From assembly GCA_030038645.1 (NCBI GenBank), contig JASHSR010000108.1:1-12373 (forward strand): a stretch of DNA of 12,373 bases. Reading direction: 5' to 3'. The position numbers were made by a program, and so were the translations under genes. The notes under the pieces were generated by a model. That model was not told where the DNA came from and made no database searches. It saw only the letters and a list, made by a program, of their open reading frames with translations. Positions 1 through 7,234 of the stretch are shown in pieces (position 1 is the stretch's first letter; every line of letters begins with the position of its first letter). This stretch comes from Gammaproteobacteria bacterium (GTDB lineage: Bacteria; Pseudomonadota; Gammaproteobacteria; Steroidobacterales; Steroidobacteraceae).

Positions 1-1181
1 CGATGCCCGCCGTAGAAGTCCGCCGTCGGGGGCTCCATCGGGATATAGACGTAGCCGCGCGCCACATCGGCGGAGAGGGGCGCCCACGCTCCGGTGTTGC
101 CCGTGTACTTCCAGCTGCCGTCACCCCAGGTACTCGTTCCGAAGTCGCCGGCTTGCGGCACCGTGTGGAAGGCCCACCGCTCGGCGCCGCTTCTCACGTC
201 GTAGCCACGAATCCAGCCGGGCACGGCGACCTTCGAGCGCGGCGCCCCACTCGCGGCGAACGAGGCTCCCACCACGACGACATCGCCGACGATGATCGGC
301 GGGGAGCTCGAGCCCGGCGGGGTCTTCGGTAGATCGCCCGCTCGCGGCAAGCCGACCTTCAAGTCGACGATGCCGGCCTTGCCGAAGGAGCGAACCGGAC
401 GCCCGGTGCGTGCATCGAGCGCGACGAGCTGAAATCCGGGTGTGATCACGAACACTCGGCTCGGCTCCCCCCGGCGTTTGCTCCGCCAATACGCGACGCC
501 CCGACCGGAGTTCCGCCGCGGCGCGATGGCGCCGCGCTCGCCCTCGTCGAGGCGGTACATCCAGAGCGTCTCGCCGGTAGTCGCATCGATCGCGACCACG
601 TCGCGGCGGATGCCGGCCGTGACGTAGAGCGTGCTGTCGACCATCAACGGCGTCGCGCGGTAGTAGTACTCGGGCGTGGGGCCAAAATTGTCCGACTTCC
701 AGCGCCAGGCGATACGGAGCTTCTTGACGTTATCTCGATTGATCTGATCGAGGGAGGAGTAGCTCGTGCTCGCGAAATCGCCGCGATTGCTCAACCACTC
801 CGTCGGCGGGAGCGGCCTGCCGCCTCGGCCGGCGGCGAGCAGCTCGGACGCCGGCACGATCCAGCCGTTTGCCCGGCGGATATCGGCGACGGCAGCCGCG
901 TAATCCGCATTGCTCAGCGAGCCGGGATTCGTGGGCGGCATCCTCTGGCGCACGAAGTCATCGAGCGCGGTTGACGGGAGCGCGGACCAGCGCTGCTGGA
1001 ACGCGCCGCCGATCAGGGCCGGTCCCGTCTCGCCGCCCCGGAACTCCGGTCCGTGACAGGCCCCGCAGCTTCGCAGGTACGCATTGTCTGCGGCGTACGC
1101 AGGGACCTGTGCCGCGAGTGCAAGAAGAAGGCTAGGGCCCAGCGACGCGAGTGCCCGGCGGCGGGTGAAGGGGGAGACCAT
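1..1181 (-). CDS. Exported cytochrome c / PQQ-dependent dehydrogenase fusion (partial, C-terminus beyond left edge)
   Basis: The 393 visible residues run from an ATG at 1181 to the window edge with no stop. Residues 1-30 form a signal peptide: a TRRR stretch at 6-9, a hydrophobic core at 15-26, and a likely cut after AYA at 28-30. A small class I cytochrome c domain follows, with haem motif C39-G-A-C42-H43 and likely Met ligand M81 in MPP. From about residue 128 the PQQ beta-propeller begins; its opening 'EWLSN.GDFASTSYS.LDQIN' and 'VVAIDATTGETLW' blades resemble membrane-type PQQ glucose dehydrogenases and related quinoproteins. The family oxidises sugars or alcohols in the periplasm and passes electrons to cytochrome c. 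Here the cytochrome precedes the propeller, the reverse of the divergent neighbour at 1734. The active-site half is not in the window, so the substrate is unknown. The ribosome binding site is weak (AGAGCGG about 6 bases before the ATG); the start rests on the signal peptide. Confidence 0.9.
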   Translation of the reverse strand, partial: MVSPFTRRRALASLGPSLLLALAAQVPAYAADNAYLRSCGACHGPEFRGGETGPALIGGAFQQRWSALPSTALDDFVRQRMPPTNPGSLSNADYAAAVADIRRANGWIVPASELLAAGRGGRPLPPTEWLSNRGDFASTSYSSLDQINRDNVKKLRIAWRWKSDNFGPTPEYYYRATPLMVDSTLYVTAGIRRDVVAIDATTGETLWMYRLDEGERGAIAPRRNSGRGVAYWRSKRRGEPSRVFVITPGFQLVALDARTGRPVRSFGKAGIVDLKVGLPRAGDLPKTPPGSSSPPIIVGDVVVVGASFAASGAPRSKVAVPGWIRGYDVRSGAERWAFHTVPQAGDFGTSTWGDGSWKYTGNTGAWAPLSADVARGYVYIPMEPPTADFYGGH

Positions 1182-1733
1182 CTGTACCGCTCTTTTGACC
1201 GGCGAACAGGTGACGGGGAAATCGCTCGAAGCGGAATCGTCCTCGTATTCCCGCGGGGAGGCAACGGGGGCTCGAGACGACGAGGAGCGGCCCGTGCGTT
1301 GGCGCCGCCGAAACAAGTCATTTTCCTCGCGAGCATAGATACTTAGGGCCCGATTGCGTGGCTGCCGGCTTTCCACCTATTGTGCGGCTGCCCGTGAGCC
1401 GTCGGCTGGAACGGATCTCATGGCGCCTGCGCCTGGGCTAGGTGCCCGGCAAGGCAGGCGACTGTGCGGCATCGGCGAGGCGGGCAGCCGCGCACCGCCG
1501 GCGAGGTTAGGGGGGCTGGGGGATTCGCGGCGGGTCAGGAACATGAGAGCATTACGTGTGTCTCCGGACGGGGGCGCGATGTCGACTGACGGCGATATGT
1601 TCGGTACCGCCCCCACGGGCGGTGCGGTCGTCGCTCAGATCGTGATCGGCCGGCTGACACCTTAACATTCCCGGAGCCCGATTCAGGCAGACAGTCAGGA
1701 CGATGCGCCGAGCGCGCAGGGGGTATCCGTTAC
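1182..1733. promoter_or_regulatory. Divergent intergenic region between the two quinoprotein genes
   Basis: These 552 bases must hold the promoters of both flanking quinoprotein genes. I see no convincing gene: open frames here (for example 1354-1665 on + and 1377-1616 on -) have Pro/Arg/Gly-rich translations typical of non-coding high-GC DNA, and no recognisable domain. An AT-richer patch near 1315-1350 (AAGTCATTTTCC, then CATAGATACTTA) is the best place for a promoter, but no clean -35/-10 pair stands out. A short perfect hairpin lies at 1606-1623. The region is long for a simple divergent promoter. Confidence 0.4.
1606..1623. other. Short perfect hairpin in the 5' region of the quinohemoprotein dehydrogenase
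   Basis: ACCGCCC (1606-1612) and GGGCGGT (1617-1623) form a perfect 7-bp stem with a CCAC loop, 111 bases before the start at 1734. There is no following T-run, so it is not a canonical intrinsic terminator. It could be an operator or a leader RNA structure, or chance in GC-rich DNA. Confidence 0.3.
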
Positions 1734-3938
1734 ATGCGTAGCCAGATCATTGCGGCGCTCGGTGCCGCATCGCTCGTGACGATGGCCGGTCTCGCCGTGC
1801 AGACGCAGGCGGCCGGCCGCCGTTATGCGGCGGTCGATGCGAAACGCCTGCTCGCGGCCGACTCGCCGGCCAATGCGGGTCAGTGGATGACCTACGGCCG
1901 CGATTACAGCGAGCAGCGTTACAGCCCGCTCAAACAGATCAACGCGAGCGACATCGCCCGGCTGGGCCTTGCTTGGTACGCCGATCTCAGCGAGCGCGGC
2001 GGCAGCTACGAGACGACGCCGATCGTCGTCGACGGCGTGATTTACCTGAGCGCCCCCTGGAGCAAGGTGTATGCCTTCGACGCGAGGACCGGCAAGCGGC
2101 TCTGGAAATACGATCCGAAGGTTCCGGGCGGGTATGCCGTGAAGCTGTGCTGTGGCATCGTGAATCGCGGCGTCGCAGTGTGGAAGGGCAAGGTCATCTG
2201 GGGCACGCTCGATGGACGCCTGATCGCGGTCGATGCGAAGACCGGCAAGAAGATCTGGGAAGTCCAGGCGACCGATCCGACGAGGACGCTGTCGATCAGC
2301 GGGGCGCCACGCATCGCCGACGGCCGCATCCTCATCGGCGAGGCGGGCTCGGAGTTCGAGGAGCGCGGTTACATGGCGGCCTACGACGCCAGGACCGGCA
2401 AGGAGTTGTGGCGCTGGTGGGCCGTACCCGGCGATCCGGAGAAGGGCTTCGAGCAGCCGGAGCTTGCATGGGCCGCGAAGACCTGGACCGGCGAGTGGTG
2501 GAAGGAAGGCGGCGGCGGCACGCCCTGGGATGCCGTCACCTACGACCCGGTCACCGGTCTGGTCTACGTCGGTACAGGCAACGGCGCGCCCTGGCCCGCA
2601 GCGGTCCGCTCGCCGGGCGGCGGCGACAACCTCTTTACCTCGTCGATCGTGGCGTTGGATGCGAAGACCGGCAAGTTCAGGTGGTACTACCAGGAGACGC
2701 CGCAGGACAGCTTCGACTTCGACAGCACGCAACAGATCATCACGGCGGATCTCGTCATCGACGGCAAGAAGCGGCACGTCGTGATGCACGCCCCGAAGAA
2801 CGGCATGTTTTATGTGTTCGATGCCGCGACGGGCGTGCTGCTCCAGGCCAAGCCCTTCGTGCCGACCGTCAACTGGATGAAGGGATTCGACCCAGAGGGC
2901 AGACCGATCCTCAACCCCGAGGCGAACTACGGCAAGACCGGCAAGGGATTCTACGTGGTGCCCGCGTCGGGCGGCGCACATAGCTGGTACCCGATGGCCT
3001 TCAACCCGAACACGGGGCTGGTATACATCCCGACCAACTACGGCAGCTATCCGCTCGTCGCGGAGGCGGGCGCGAAGATGGGCAATCAGCTGCTCTCGAT
3101 CAACGTCGCCAAGCGTCCCCAGGTTCCCCCGCCGAGGCTGAGCGGCACCGGCTCCTACTTGCTGGCCTGGGACCCGGTGAAGCTGCAGGCGGTCTGGAAG
3201 CAGCGGCAGGGCAGCGGACGCGCCGGCGTGATGACGACCGCCGGTAATCTCGTCTTCCAGGGCTGGGCGCCGTTCTTCGGGACCTCCGGGCCGCCGAATT
3301 TATCGGCCTTTCGCGCCGATACAGGCGAGCGCCTCTGGACGGCGGACACACAGGCGGGTATCGCGGGAGCCCCGGTGACCTATACGATCGATGGTAAGCA
3401 GTACATCGCCGTGGTGGCCGGCACGAGCGGCTTCGGCGGCGATTACTGGGCGCCCACCTACGCGCGCCTGCTGGTCTACACGCTGGACGGCAAGGCCAAG
3501 CTCCCTCCGCCGATGCCCTACACACCCCCGGTGCTCAATCCGCCGGCGGACTTCGGCGACGCCGCTCTGCTCGCGCGGGGCGAGACGCAGTACAACGCGC
3601 ACTGCGCGAGCTGCCACGGTAACAACGGCAGGGTGAGCAGCCTGTTCCCCGATCTGCGCTACGCGGGTCAGCTGTGGAGCTCCGATGCGTTCGACGCGGT
3701 CGTGATCGACGGCGCGCTGCAGGACAACGGCATGGTGTCGTTCCGCAAAGTGCTGACACGCGACGACGCGAATGCGATTCGTGCGTTCGTCGTGCACACG
3801 GCGAACGAATTGAAGAAGTCGCCGCCGCGGCCTTTCAGATTCGGCCGCGGCTTTCGCTTCGGGCCGCCCCCGGGTGACGCGTCCAGTACGGCCGGTCCCG
3901 ATGCGGGGCAGTACGTGCCGGAATTCCATCACCGCTGA
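1734..3938 (+). CDS. PQQ-dependent quinohemoprotein alcohol dehydrogenase (type II, methanol/ethanol family) with C-terminal cytochrome c
   Basis: A complete 734-aa protein, the usual length for quinohemoprotein ADHs. It oxidises alcohols or aldehydes in the periplasm with PQQ and passes electrons to its own haem. Residues 1-27 are a Sec signal peptide. An eight-bladed propeller follows, with repeated 'AxDAxTGKxxW' blade motifs. Landmarks inferred from family alignment are the vicinal disulfide C139-C140, metal ligand E207 (GSEF), N283 (GTGN), catalytic D328 and K355. The active-site segment reads F327-D-F-D330. The second Asp, two residues after the catalytic one, is the feature associated with lanthanide-dependent (XoxF/ExaF/PedH-type) enzymes rather than calcium ones; the usual Trp before D328 is Phe. 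The C-terminal cytochrome has C624-A-S-C627-H628 and likely Met ligand M667 (NGM). A ribosome binding site AGGGGG ends 10 bases before the ATG. The last 40 residues are a Pro/Gly/Phe-rich tail. A hairpin follows the stop. Confidence 0.95.
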   Translation: MRSQIIAALGAASLVTMAGLAVQTQAAGRRYAAVDAKRLLAADSPANAGQWMTYGRDYSEQRYSPLKQINASDIARLGLAWYADLSERGGSYETTPIVVDGVIYLSAPWSKVYAFDARTGKRLWKYDPKVPGGYAVKLCCGIVNRGVAVWKGKVIWGTLDGRLIAVDAKTGKKIWEVQATDPTRTLSISGAPRIADGRILIGEAGSEFEERGYMAAYDARTGKELWRWWAVPGDPEKGFEQPELAWAAKTWTGEWWKEGGGGTPWDAVTYDPVTGLVYVGTGNGAPWPAAVRSPGGGDNLFTSSIVALDAKTGKFRWYYQETPQDSFDFDSTQQIITADLVIDGKKRHVVMHAPKNGMFYVFDAATGVLLQAKPFVPTVNWMKGFDPEGRPILNPEANYGKTGKGFYVVPASGGAHSWYPMAFNPNTGLVYIPTNYGSYPLVAEAGAKMGNQLLSINVAKRPQVPPPRLSGTGSYLLAWDPVKLQAVWKQRQGSGRAGVMTTAGNLVFQGWAPFFGTSGPPNLSAFRADTGERLWTADTQAGIAGAPVTYTIDGKQYIAVVAGTSGFGGDYWAPTYARLLVYTLDGKAKLPPPMPYTPPVLNPPADFGDAALLARGETQYNAHCASCHGNNGRVSSLFPDLRYAGQLWSSDAFDAVVIDGALQDNGMVSFRKVLTRDDANAIRAFVVHTANELKKSPPRPFRFGRGFRFGPPPGDASSTAGPDAGQYVPEFHHR

Positions 3939-3972
3939 GGCGCCAGGCGGGCGGCCAACGATCTCGAATCCC

Positions 3973-4006
3973 AGGCGTTGCCGGCTCATCTCGCGCGGCA
4001 ACGCCT
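3973..4006 (+). terminator. Strong hairpin downstream of the quinohemoprotein dehydrogenase
   Basis: AGGCGTTGCCG (3973-3983) pairs perfectly with CGGCAACGCCT (3996-4006), an 11-bp stem with a 12-base loop, 34 bases after the stop at 3938. It is followed by AGGTTTCCCC, which holds only three Ts, so it is a likely but not textbook intrinsic terminator. It also argues against starting the next gene at the in-frame TTG at 3978, which lies inside the stem. Confidence 0.55.
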
Positions 4007-4094
4007 AGGTTTCCCCGCCACGGATCACGGGCTCGAGGATGTGCCGGGTGCGCCTTGGCGCTATCCTGATCGCACCACGAGTGCTGCGCTCGCC

Positions 4095-4961
4095 ATGACG
4101 ACGACAATCCTCCGCTACACGGGAGCCGGTGGAGAGCTCGTGCTCGGCATGGACGAGGCCGGCACCGGCGCCTCCGTCGTGCTCCTGCCGGCGCTGAGCT
4201 CGATCTCCACGCGCGCCGAAATGCGCCCGCTCGCCGAGCGGCTCGCCGCGCGATTCCGCACCTGCTGCGTCGATTGGCCGGGCTTTGGCGACCTGCCACG
4301 CGCCCGCGCGGACTGGTCGCCGCAGGCGCTGTCGGAGTTTCTTCACTGGCTGCTCACCGAGCACCTGACGCCGCCTCATCGGGTCGTGGCGGCCGGCCAC
4401 GCCGCGACTTATGCCTTGCACCAGGCCGCACACCACCCCGGGACCATCGAGCGGGCGGCGCTCATTGCGCCCACTTGGCGCGGGCCGCTGCCGACGATGA
4501 TGGGTGGACGGCGAGCTTGGTTCAACGGGGCTTGCGCGCTCGTCGATGCCCGCGGAATCGGACCACTGCTCTATCGGATCAACGTGAGCCGCGTCGTCGT
4601 CCGCGCGATGGCGCGGGAGCATGTCTACGGCGATCCGGCGTGGCTGACCGGCGAGCGCTTCGCCGCGAAGATCGCCGTCACACGCGCGCAGGGCGCACGC
4701 CACGCCTCCGTTCGCTTCGTGAGCGGTGCGCTCGATCGGGTGGCGAGTCGCGAGGCGTTCCTGGATTTGGCTCGGCGCGCGGCCGTGCCCATCCTTGCCG
4801 TCTACGGCGATCAAACTCCGCGGAAGTCGCGTGAGGAGATGGAGGCGCTCGCGGCGCTCGCCGGCGTCGCGGCAGTGCGATTGCCTCGCGGGAAGCTGGC
4901 CGTTCACGAGGAATTCCCCGATGACGTGGCGCGCGTCGTTCTGCCGTTTCTGGCACGGTGA
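4095..4961 (+). CDS. Alpha/beta-hydrolase-fold protein lacking the nucleophile Ser
   Basis: A 288-aa cytoplasmic protein without a signal peptide. Start chosen at ATG 4095 (MTTTILRYTG); the open frame extends upstream to a TTG at 3978, but that lies within the hairpin after the previous gene and adds no conserved sequence. The fold is shown by an early oxyanion-type loop (LLPALSSIS, 30-38), 'CVDWPGFGDL' (58-67), the elbow after a strand (VVAAGHAATYAL, 97-108), an acid candidate D239 in 'AVYGDQ' and a His candidate H271 in 'LAVHEEF'. At the elbow the normal G-x-S-x-G reads G101-H-A103-A-T105, so the nucleophile is Ala (codon GCC). Asp and His are kept. The protein may therefore be non-hydrolytic (binding, scaffold or lyase-like) or use different chemistry. 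It could share a transcript with the methyltransferase 87 bases downstream. No good ribosome binding site is visible. Confidence 0.8.
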   Translation: MTTTILRYTGAGGELVLGMDEAGTGASVVLLPALSSISTRAEMRPLAERLAARFRTCCVDWPGFGDLPRARADWSPQALSEFLHWLLTEHLTPPHRVVAAGHAATYALHQAAHHPGTIERAALIAPTWRGPLPTMMGGRRAWFNGACALVDARGIGPLLYRINVSRVVVRAMAREHVYGDPAWLTGERFAAKIAVTRAQGARHASVRFVSGALDRVASREAFLDLARRAAVPILAVYGDQTPRKSREEMEALAALAGVAAVRLPRGKLAVHEEFPDDVARVVLPFLAR

Positions 4962-5048
4962 GCGGCCGCGTGGCGAAGCTCGCTTGCGCGGTAGTGCGGT
5001 AGCGCTTATGGCGCACGAGAAAGTCAGGTGATAAAGGATGAGCGAACA

Positions 5049-5885
5049 ATGACTCCGGACAGCACGGCAGTGCGCGTTGCGCTGTGGCGAGCCCTGCATG
5101 CTCAGGTCGACCCACCGCCGCATGTGCTCGAGGATGAGATCGGCCTGCGGCTGGTGGCCCCCGACGATGGCTGGCGCTGCCGTCCGGACATGAATCCGGA
5201 CGCGACCCGACGCTTCCGTGCGAGCATCGTAGCCCGCGCGCGCTTCATCGAGGACCTGATCGAGGAGCAGGCCGGCCACGGCGTCGGTCAGTACGTCATC
5301 CTCGGGGCCGGCCTCGATACCTTCGCGCAGCGCAGGCCGGAGGTTGCCTCCCGCCTGCTCGTGTTCGAGGTGGACCAGCCCGGCACCCAGGCCTGGAAGC
5401 GGCAGCGCCTGGTCGAGCTCGGCTTTGGCGTCCCGGACTGGCTGCGGCTCGTGCCGGTCGACTTCGAGGCGGGCGATGCCTGGTGGCAGCGGCTGGGGAT
5501 CGCCGGCTTCGATGCAAGCCGGCCGGCAGTCGTCGCCTCCACCGGCGTCAGCATGTATCTCACTCGGGACGCGATCGCGGCCACGCTGCGCCAAGTCGCG
5601 ACGCTCGCTGCGGGAACCACACTCGTCATGACGTTCATTCTGCCGCTGGAGCTCGTCGAGCCCGAGGAACGTCCCGGACTCGAGGCGGCGGAGCGGGGCG
5701 CGCGAGCGAGCGGAACGCCTTTCGTCAGCTTCTTTGCGCCGTCGGAGATGCTGGCATTGGGCCGCGGAGCCGGCTTCAGAGAAGTCCGGCACGTATCCGG
5801 AGCCCTGCTTGCCCAGCGCTACTTCGCCGGCCGAACAGACGGCCTGCGGCCGGGCTCTGAGGAGCTGCTCGTCGCAACCGTGTAG
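5049..5885 (+). CDS. Class I SAM-dependent methyltransferase (TIGR00027 / leucine carboxyl methyltransferase-like family)
   Basis: A 278-aa cytoplasmic protein of the usual length for the family. It opens with 'DSTAVRVALWRA' (4-15). The SAM-binding loop 'VILGAGLDTFA' (83-93) and the acidic 'FEVDQPGTQAWKR' (106-118) are characteristic of the PF04072/TIGR00027 group, many copies of which occur in mycobacteria and other high-GC bacteria. The later family motif, commonly EGxxMYL, is 'STGVSMYL' here (164-171), so the acidic residue is replaced. The methyl acceptor is unknown for nearly all members. ATG 5049 is preferred over the in-frame GTG at 5028 because AAGGA at 5034-5038 sits 10 bases before it. 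It lies 87 bases after the hydrolase-fold gene and converges on the Tat-SDR 45 bases downstream. Confidence 0.85.
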   Translation: MTPDSTAVRVALWRALHAQVDPPPHVLEDEIGLRLVAPDDGWRCRPDMNPDATRRFRASIVARARFIEDLIEEQAGHGVGQYVILGAGLDTFAQRRPEVASRLLVFEVDQPGTQAWKRQRLVELGFGVPDWLRLVPVDFEAGDAWWQRLGIAGFDASRPAVVASTGVSMYLTRDAIAATLRQVATLAAGTTLVMTFILPLELVEPEERPGLEAAERGARASGTPFVSFFAPSEMLALGRGAGFREVRHVSGALLAQRYFAGRTDGLRPGSEELLVATV

Positions 5886-5904
5886 CCGGACGGAGATTTG
5901 GGTC

Positions 5905-5925
5905 GGGAGCCGCCGCGGCGCTCCC
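5905..5925. terminator. Hairpin between convergent genes
   Basis: GGGAGC (5905-5910) and GCTCCC (5920-5925) pair, with an inner GCC/GGC extension and one bulged C, in the 45-base gap between the convergent methyltransferase and SDR. There is no T-run on either side, so it may be a bidirectional stop by position only. Confidence 0.35.
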
Positions 5926-5930
5926 GCGCC

Positions 5931-7070
5931 TCACGTCCCGGCGATGTCCCGCTGCTGCGTCGCCTTGCGATGCGCGATTTCCTGCAGGTAGATCGGCGTC
6001 CGATACACGTTCGGGCCATAGAGCCGGGCGGGCAGCGGCTTGAACGGGATCATCGAGTCCAGCAGCGCATTGCATCGCGCCTCGACACCTGCGCGATACT
6101 CGGGCTCGGCGACGATGTACAGATCGTTGTTGAGCAGACCGTTCAGCACGAAACGGCCGGCCACGACCGGGTCCATCGGCCTTCTCGCAGCGGGACTGCC
6201 GCCCGTGAAGCCGGCGAAAGGCCGGCGACGCCGTGGCCCGCCGGCCCTGAAAGCGGGGCGCGGCTGCGCGCCAGGCGCGAGAGCGGGCGGTCCTTCGTTT
6301 TTCAACGACTCCGGCCGATAGCTCTCGCTTTGGCCGATGTTGGTGGCGGTCAAGCCGGGTACGAAGCAGGAGGTCCCGATGTGGGTGTGACCCAGCTCGA
6401 GACGCAGCTCCTCCATGAGCGCCACGGCTGCGATTTTCGAGACAGTGTAGATGCCGGCGCCCAGGCCCGGGAGAATGCCGCTGGTCGACGTGGTGGTGAC
6501 GATGTGTGAGCCGTGCTTGCCGGCGAGCATGCGCGGAACGTACGTGTGGACGCCGTAGACGGGCCCCCAGAAGTTGACGCCAAAGCCCCACTCCCAGTCT
6601 TTGTAAGTGCCGGTGCTGGCGGGGGCGAACAGGCCGACGCCGGCGTTGTTGACCAGCACGTGCACCGGGCCGAACTTCTTCTCGATCTGGTCGGCGGTGC
6701 GCTCCCATGCGTCGCGGTCCATCACGTCGTGCTTGATCGCATAGACCCGCGGGTCATTGGGAGGGAATAGCGCGAGCGCCTTGCCGATGTGCTGCTCGTC
6801 GAGGTGGCCGAGCACGACCTTCATGCCGGCCTCATGGAACACGCGGGCGATTCCGAGGCCGATGCCGCTTGCGCCGCCGGTGATGTAGGCGACCTTCCCC
6901 GTCACGTCGGTGATCGGCGGGGGCTGCGAGGTGCCGACATTCGCGGGAAAGGGGGCGGTCGGCAAGTCGGCCGCCGCTGCGCTGCGCGCGCCGATAGTGC
7001 CCGCGAGGCCCGCCGCGCCCGCTGCCATGCCGCTCAGGATCTGCCGCCGGTTCAGTGTCTGCTCGTCCAT
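5931..7070 (-). CDS. Tat-signal short-chain dehydrogenase/reductase (SDR)
   Basis: A 379-aa classical SDR, about 110-130 residues longer than the usual 250. ATG at 7070 is chosen because GGGGGAG precedes it by a few bases and it gives a clean Tat signal: N-R-R-Q-I-L (7-12), a hydrophobic Ala/Gly core to about residue 29, then an AAAA cut region (31-34). SDR motifs are complete: T64-G-G-A-S-G-I-G71 for NAD(P), N141-N-A-G, catalytic S195, Y208 and K212 (YTVSK), and PG at 238-239. Export through Tat would let it leave the cytoplasm folded with its nucleotide. Residues about 257-298 form a Pro/Arg/Gly/Ala-rich insertion (PRRRRPF near 279-285) in the region where SDRs carry the substrate loop. A C-terminal extension (340-379) follows. 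The reaction is probably oxidation or reduction of an alcohol/ketone; the substrate is unknown. It is divergent from the 7235 operon and convergent with the methyltransferase. Confidence 0.9.
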   Translation of the reverse strand: MDEQTLNRRQILSGMAAGAAGLAGTIGARSAAAADLPTAPFPANVGTSQPPPITDVTGKVAYITGGASGIGLGIARVFHEAGMKVVLGHLDEQHIGKALALFPPNDPRVYAIKHDVMDRDAWERTADQIEKKFGPVHVLVNNAGVGLFAPASTGTYKDWEWGFGVNFWGPVYGVHTYVPRMLAGKHGSHIVTTTSTSGILPGLGAGIYTVSKIAAVALMEELRLELGHTHIGTSCFVPGLTATNIGQSESYRPESLKNEGPPALAPGAQPRPAFRAGGPRRRRPFAGFTGGSPAARRPMDPVVAGRFVLNGLLNNDLYIVAEPEYRAGVEARCNALLDSMIPFKPLPARLYGPNVYRTPIYLQEIAHRKATQQRDIAGT

Positions 7071-7234
7071 ACCGCTCCCCCATGTGTTCTCGTGATGCCG
7101 CCATGAGCCGCGGACATGATAGGCGAGGCGCGTCGAGCGCGCGAGACAGGCGCCTGCCGGCCGCGGGTACGCCCGAGGCTTGCGGCGCCGGGCCCGCCGG
7201 GGCGACACTTGCCTATTCAACGAGGGGGGATCTC

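Noticed and set aside
1013..1336. Minus-strand frame (107 codons) with GAGGA before an ATG at 1336
   Set aside because: It overlaps the signal peptide and haem region of the cytochrome-PQQ gene in another frame, and its translation is basic and low-complexity; the overlap gene has strong motif support.
1695..2981. Long minus-strand open frame (428 codons) antisense to the quinohemoprotein dehydrogenase
   Set aside because: The plus-strand protein has intact PQQ and haem motifs over the same bases; the antisense translation is Arg/Ala/Gly-rich without any domain, as expected from high-GC third-position bias.
3978..4094. N-terminal extension of the hydrolase-fold protein from TTG 3978
   Set aside because: It would start inside the 11-bp terminator-like stem and adds 39 residues without family similarity; ATG 4095 begins just before the first strand of the fold.
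4005..5792. 595-codon minus-strand open frame across the hydrolase and methyltransferase genes
   Set aside because: It spans two recognisable plus-strand genes and their gap, has no recognisable family, and is the usual antisense artefact in such GC content.
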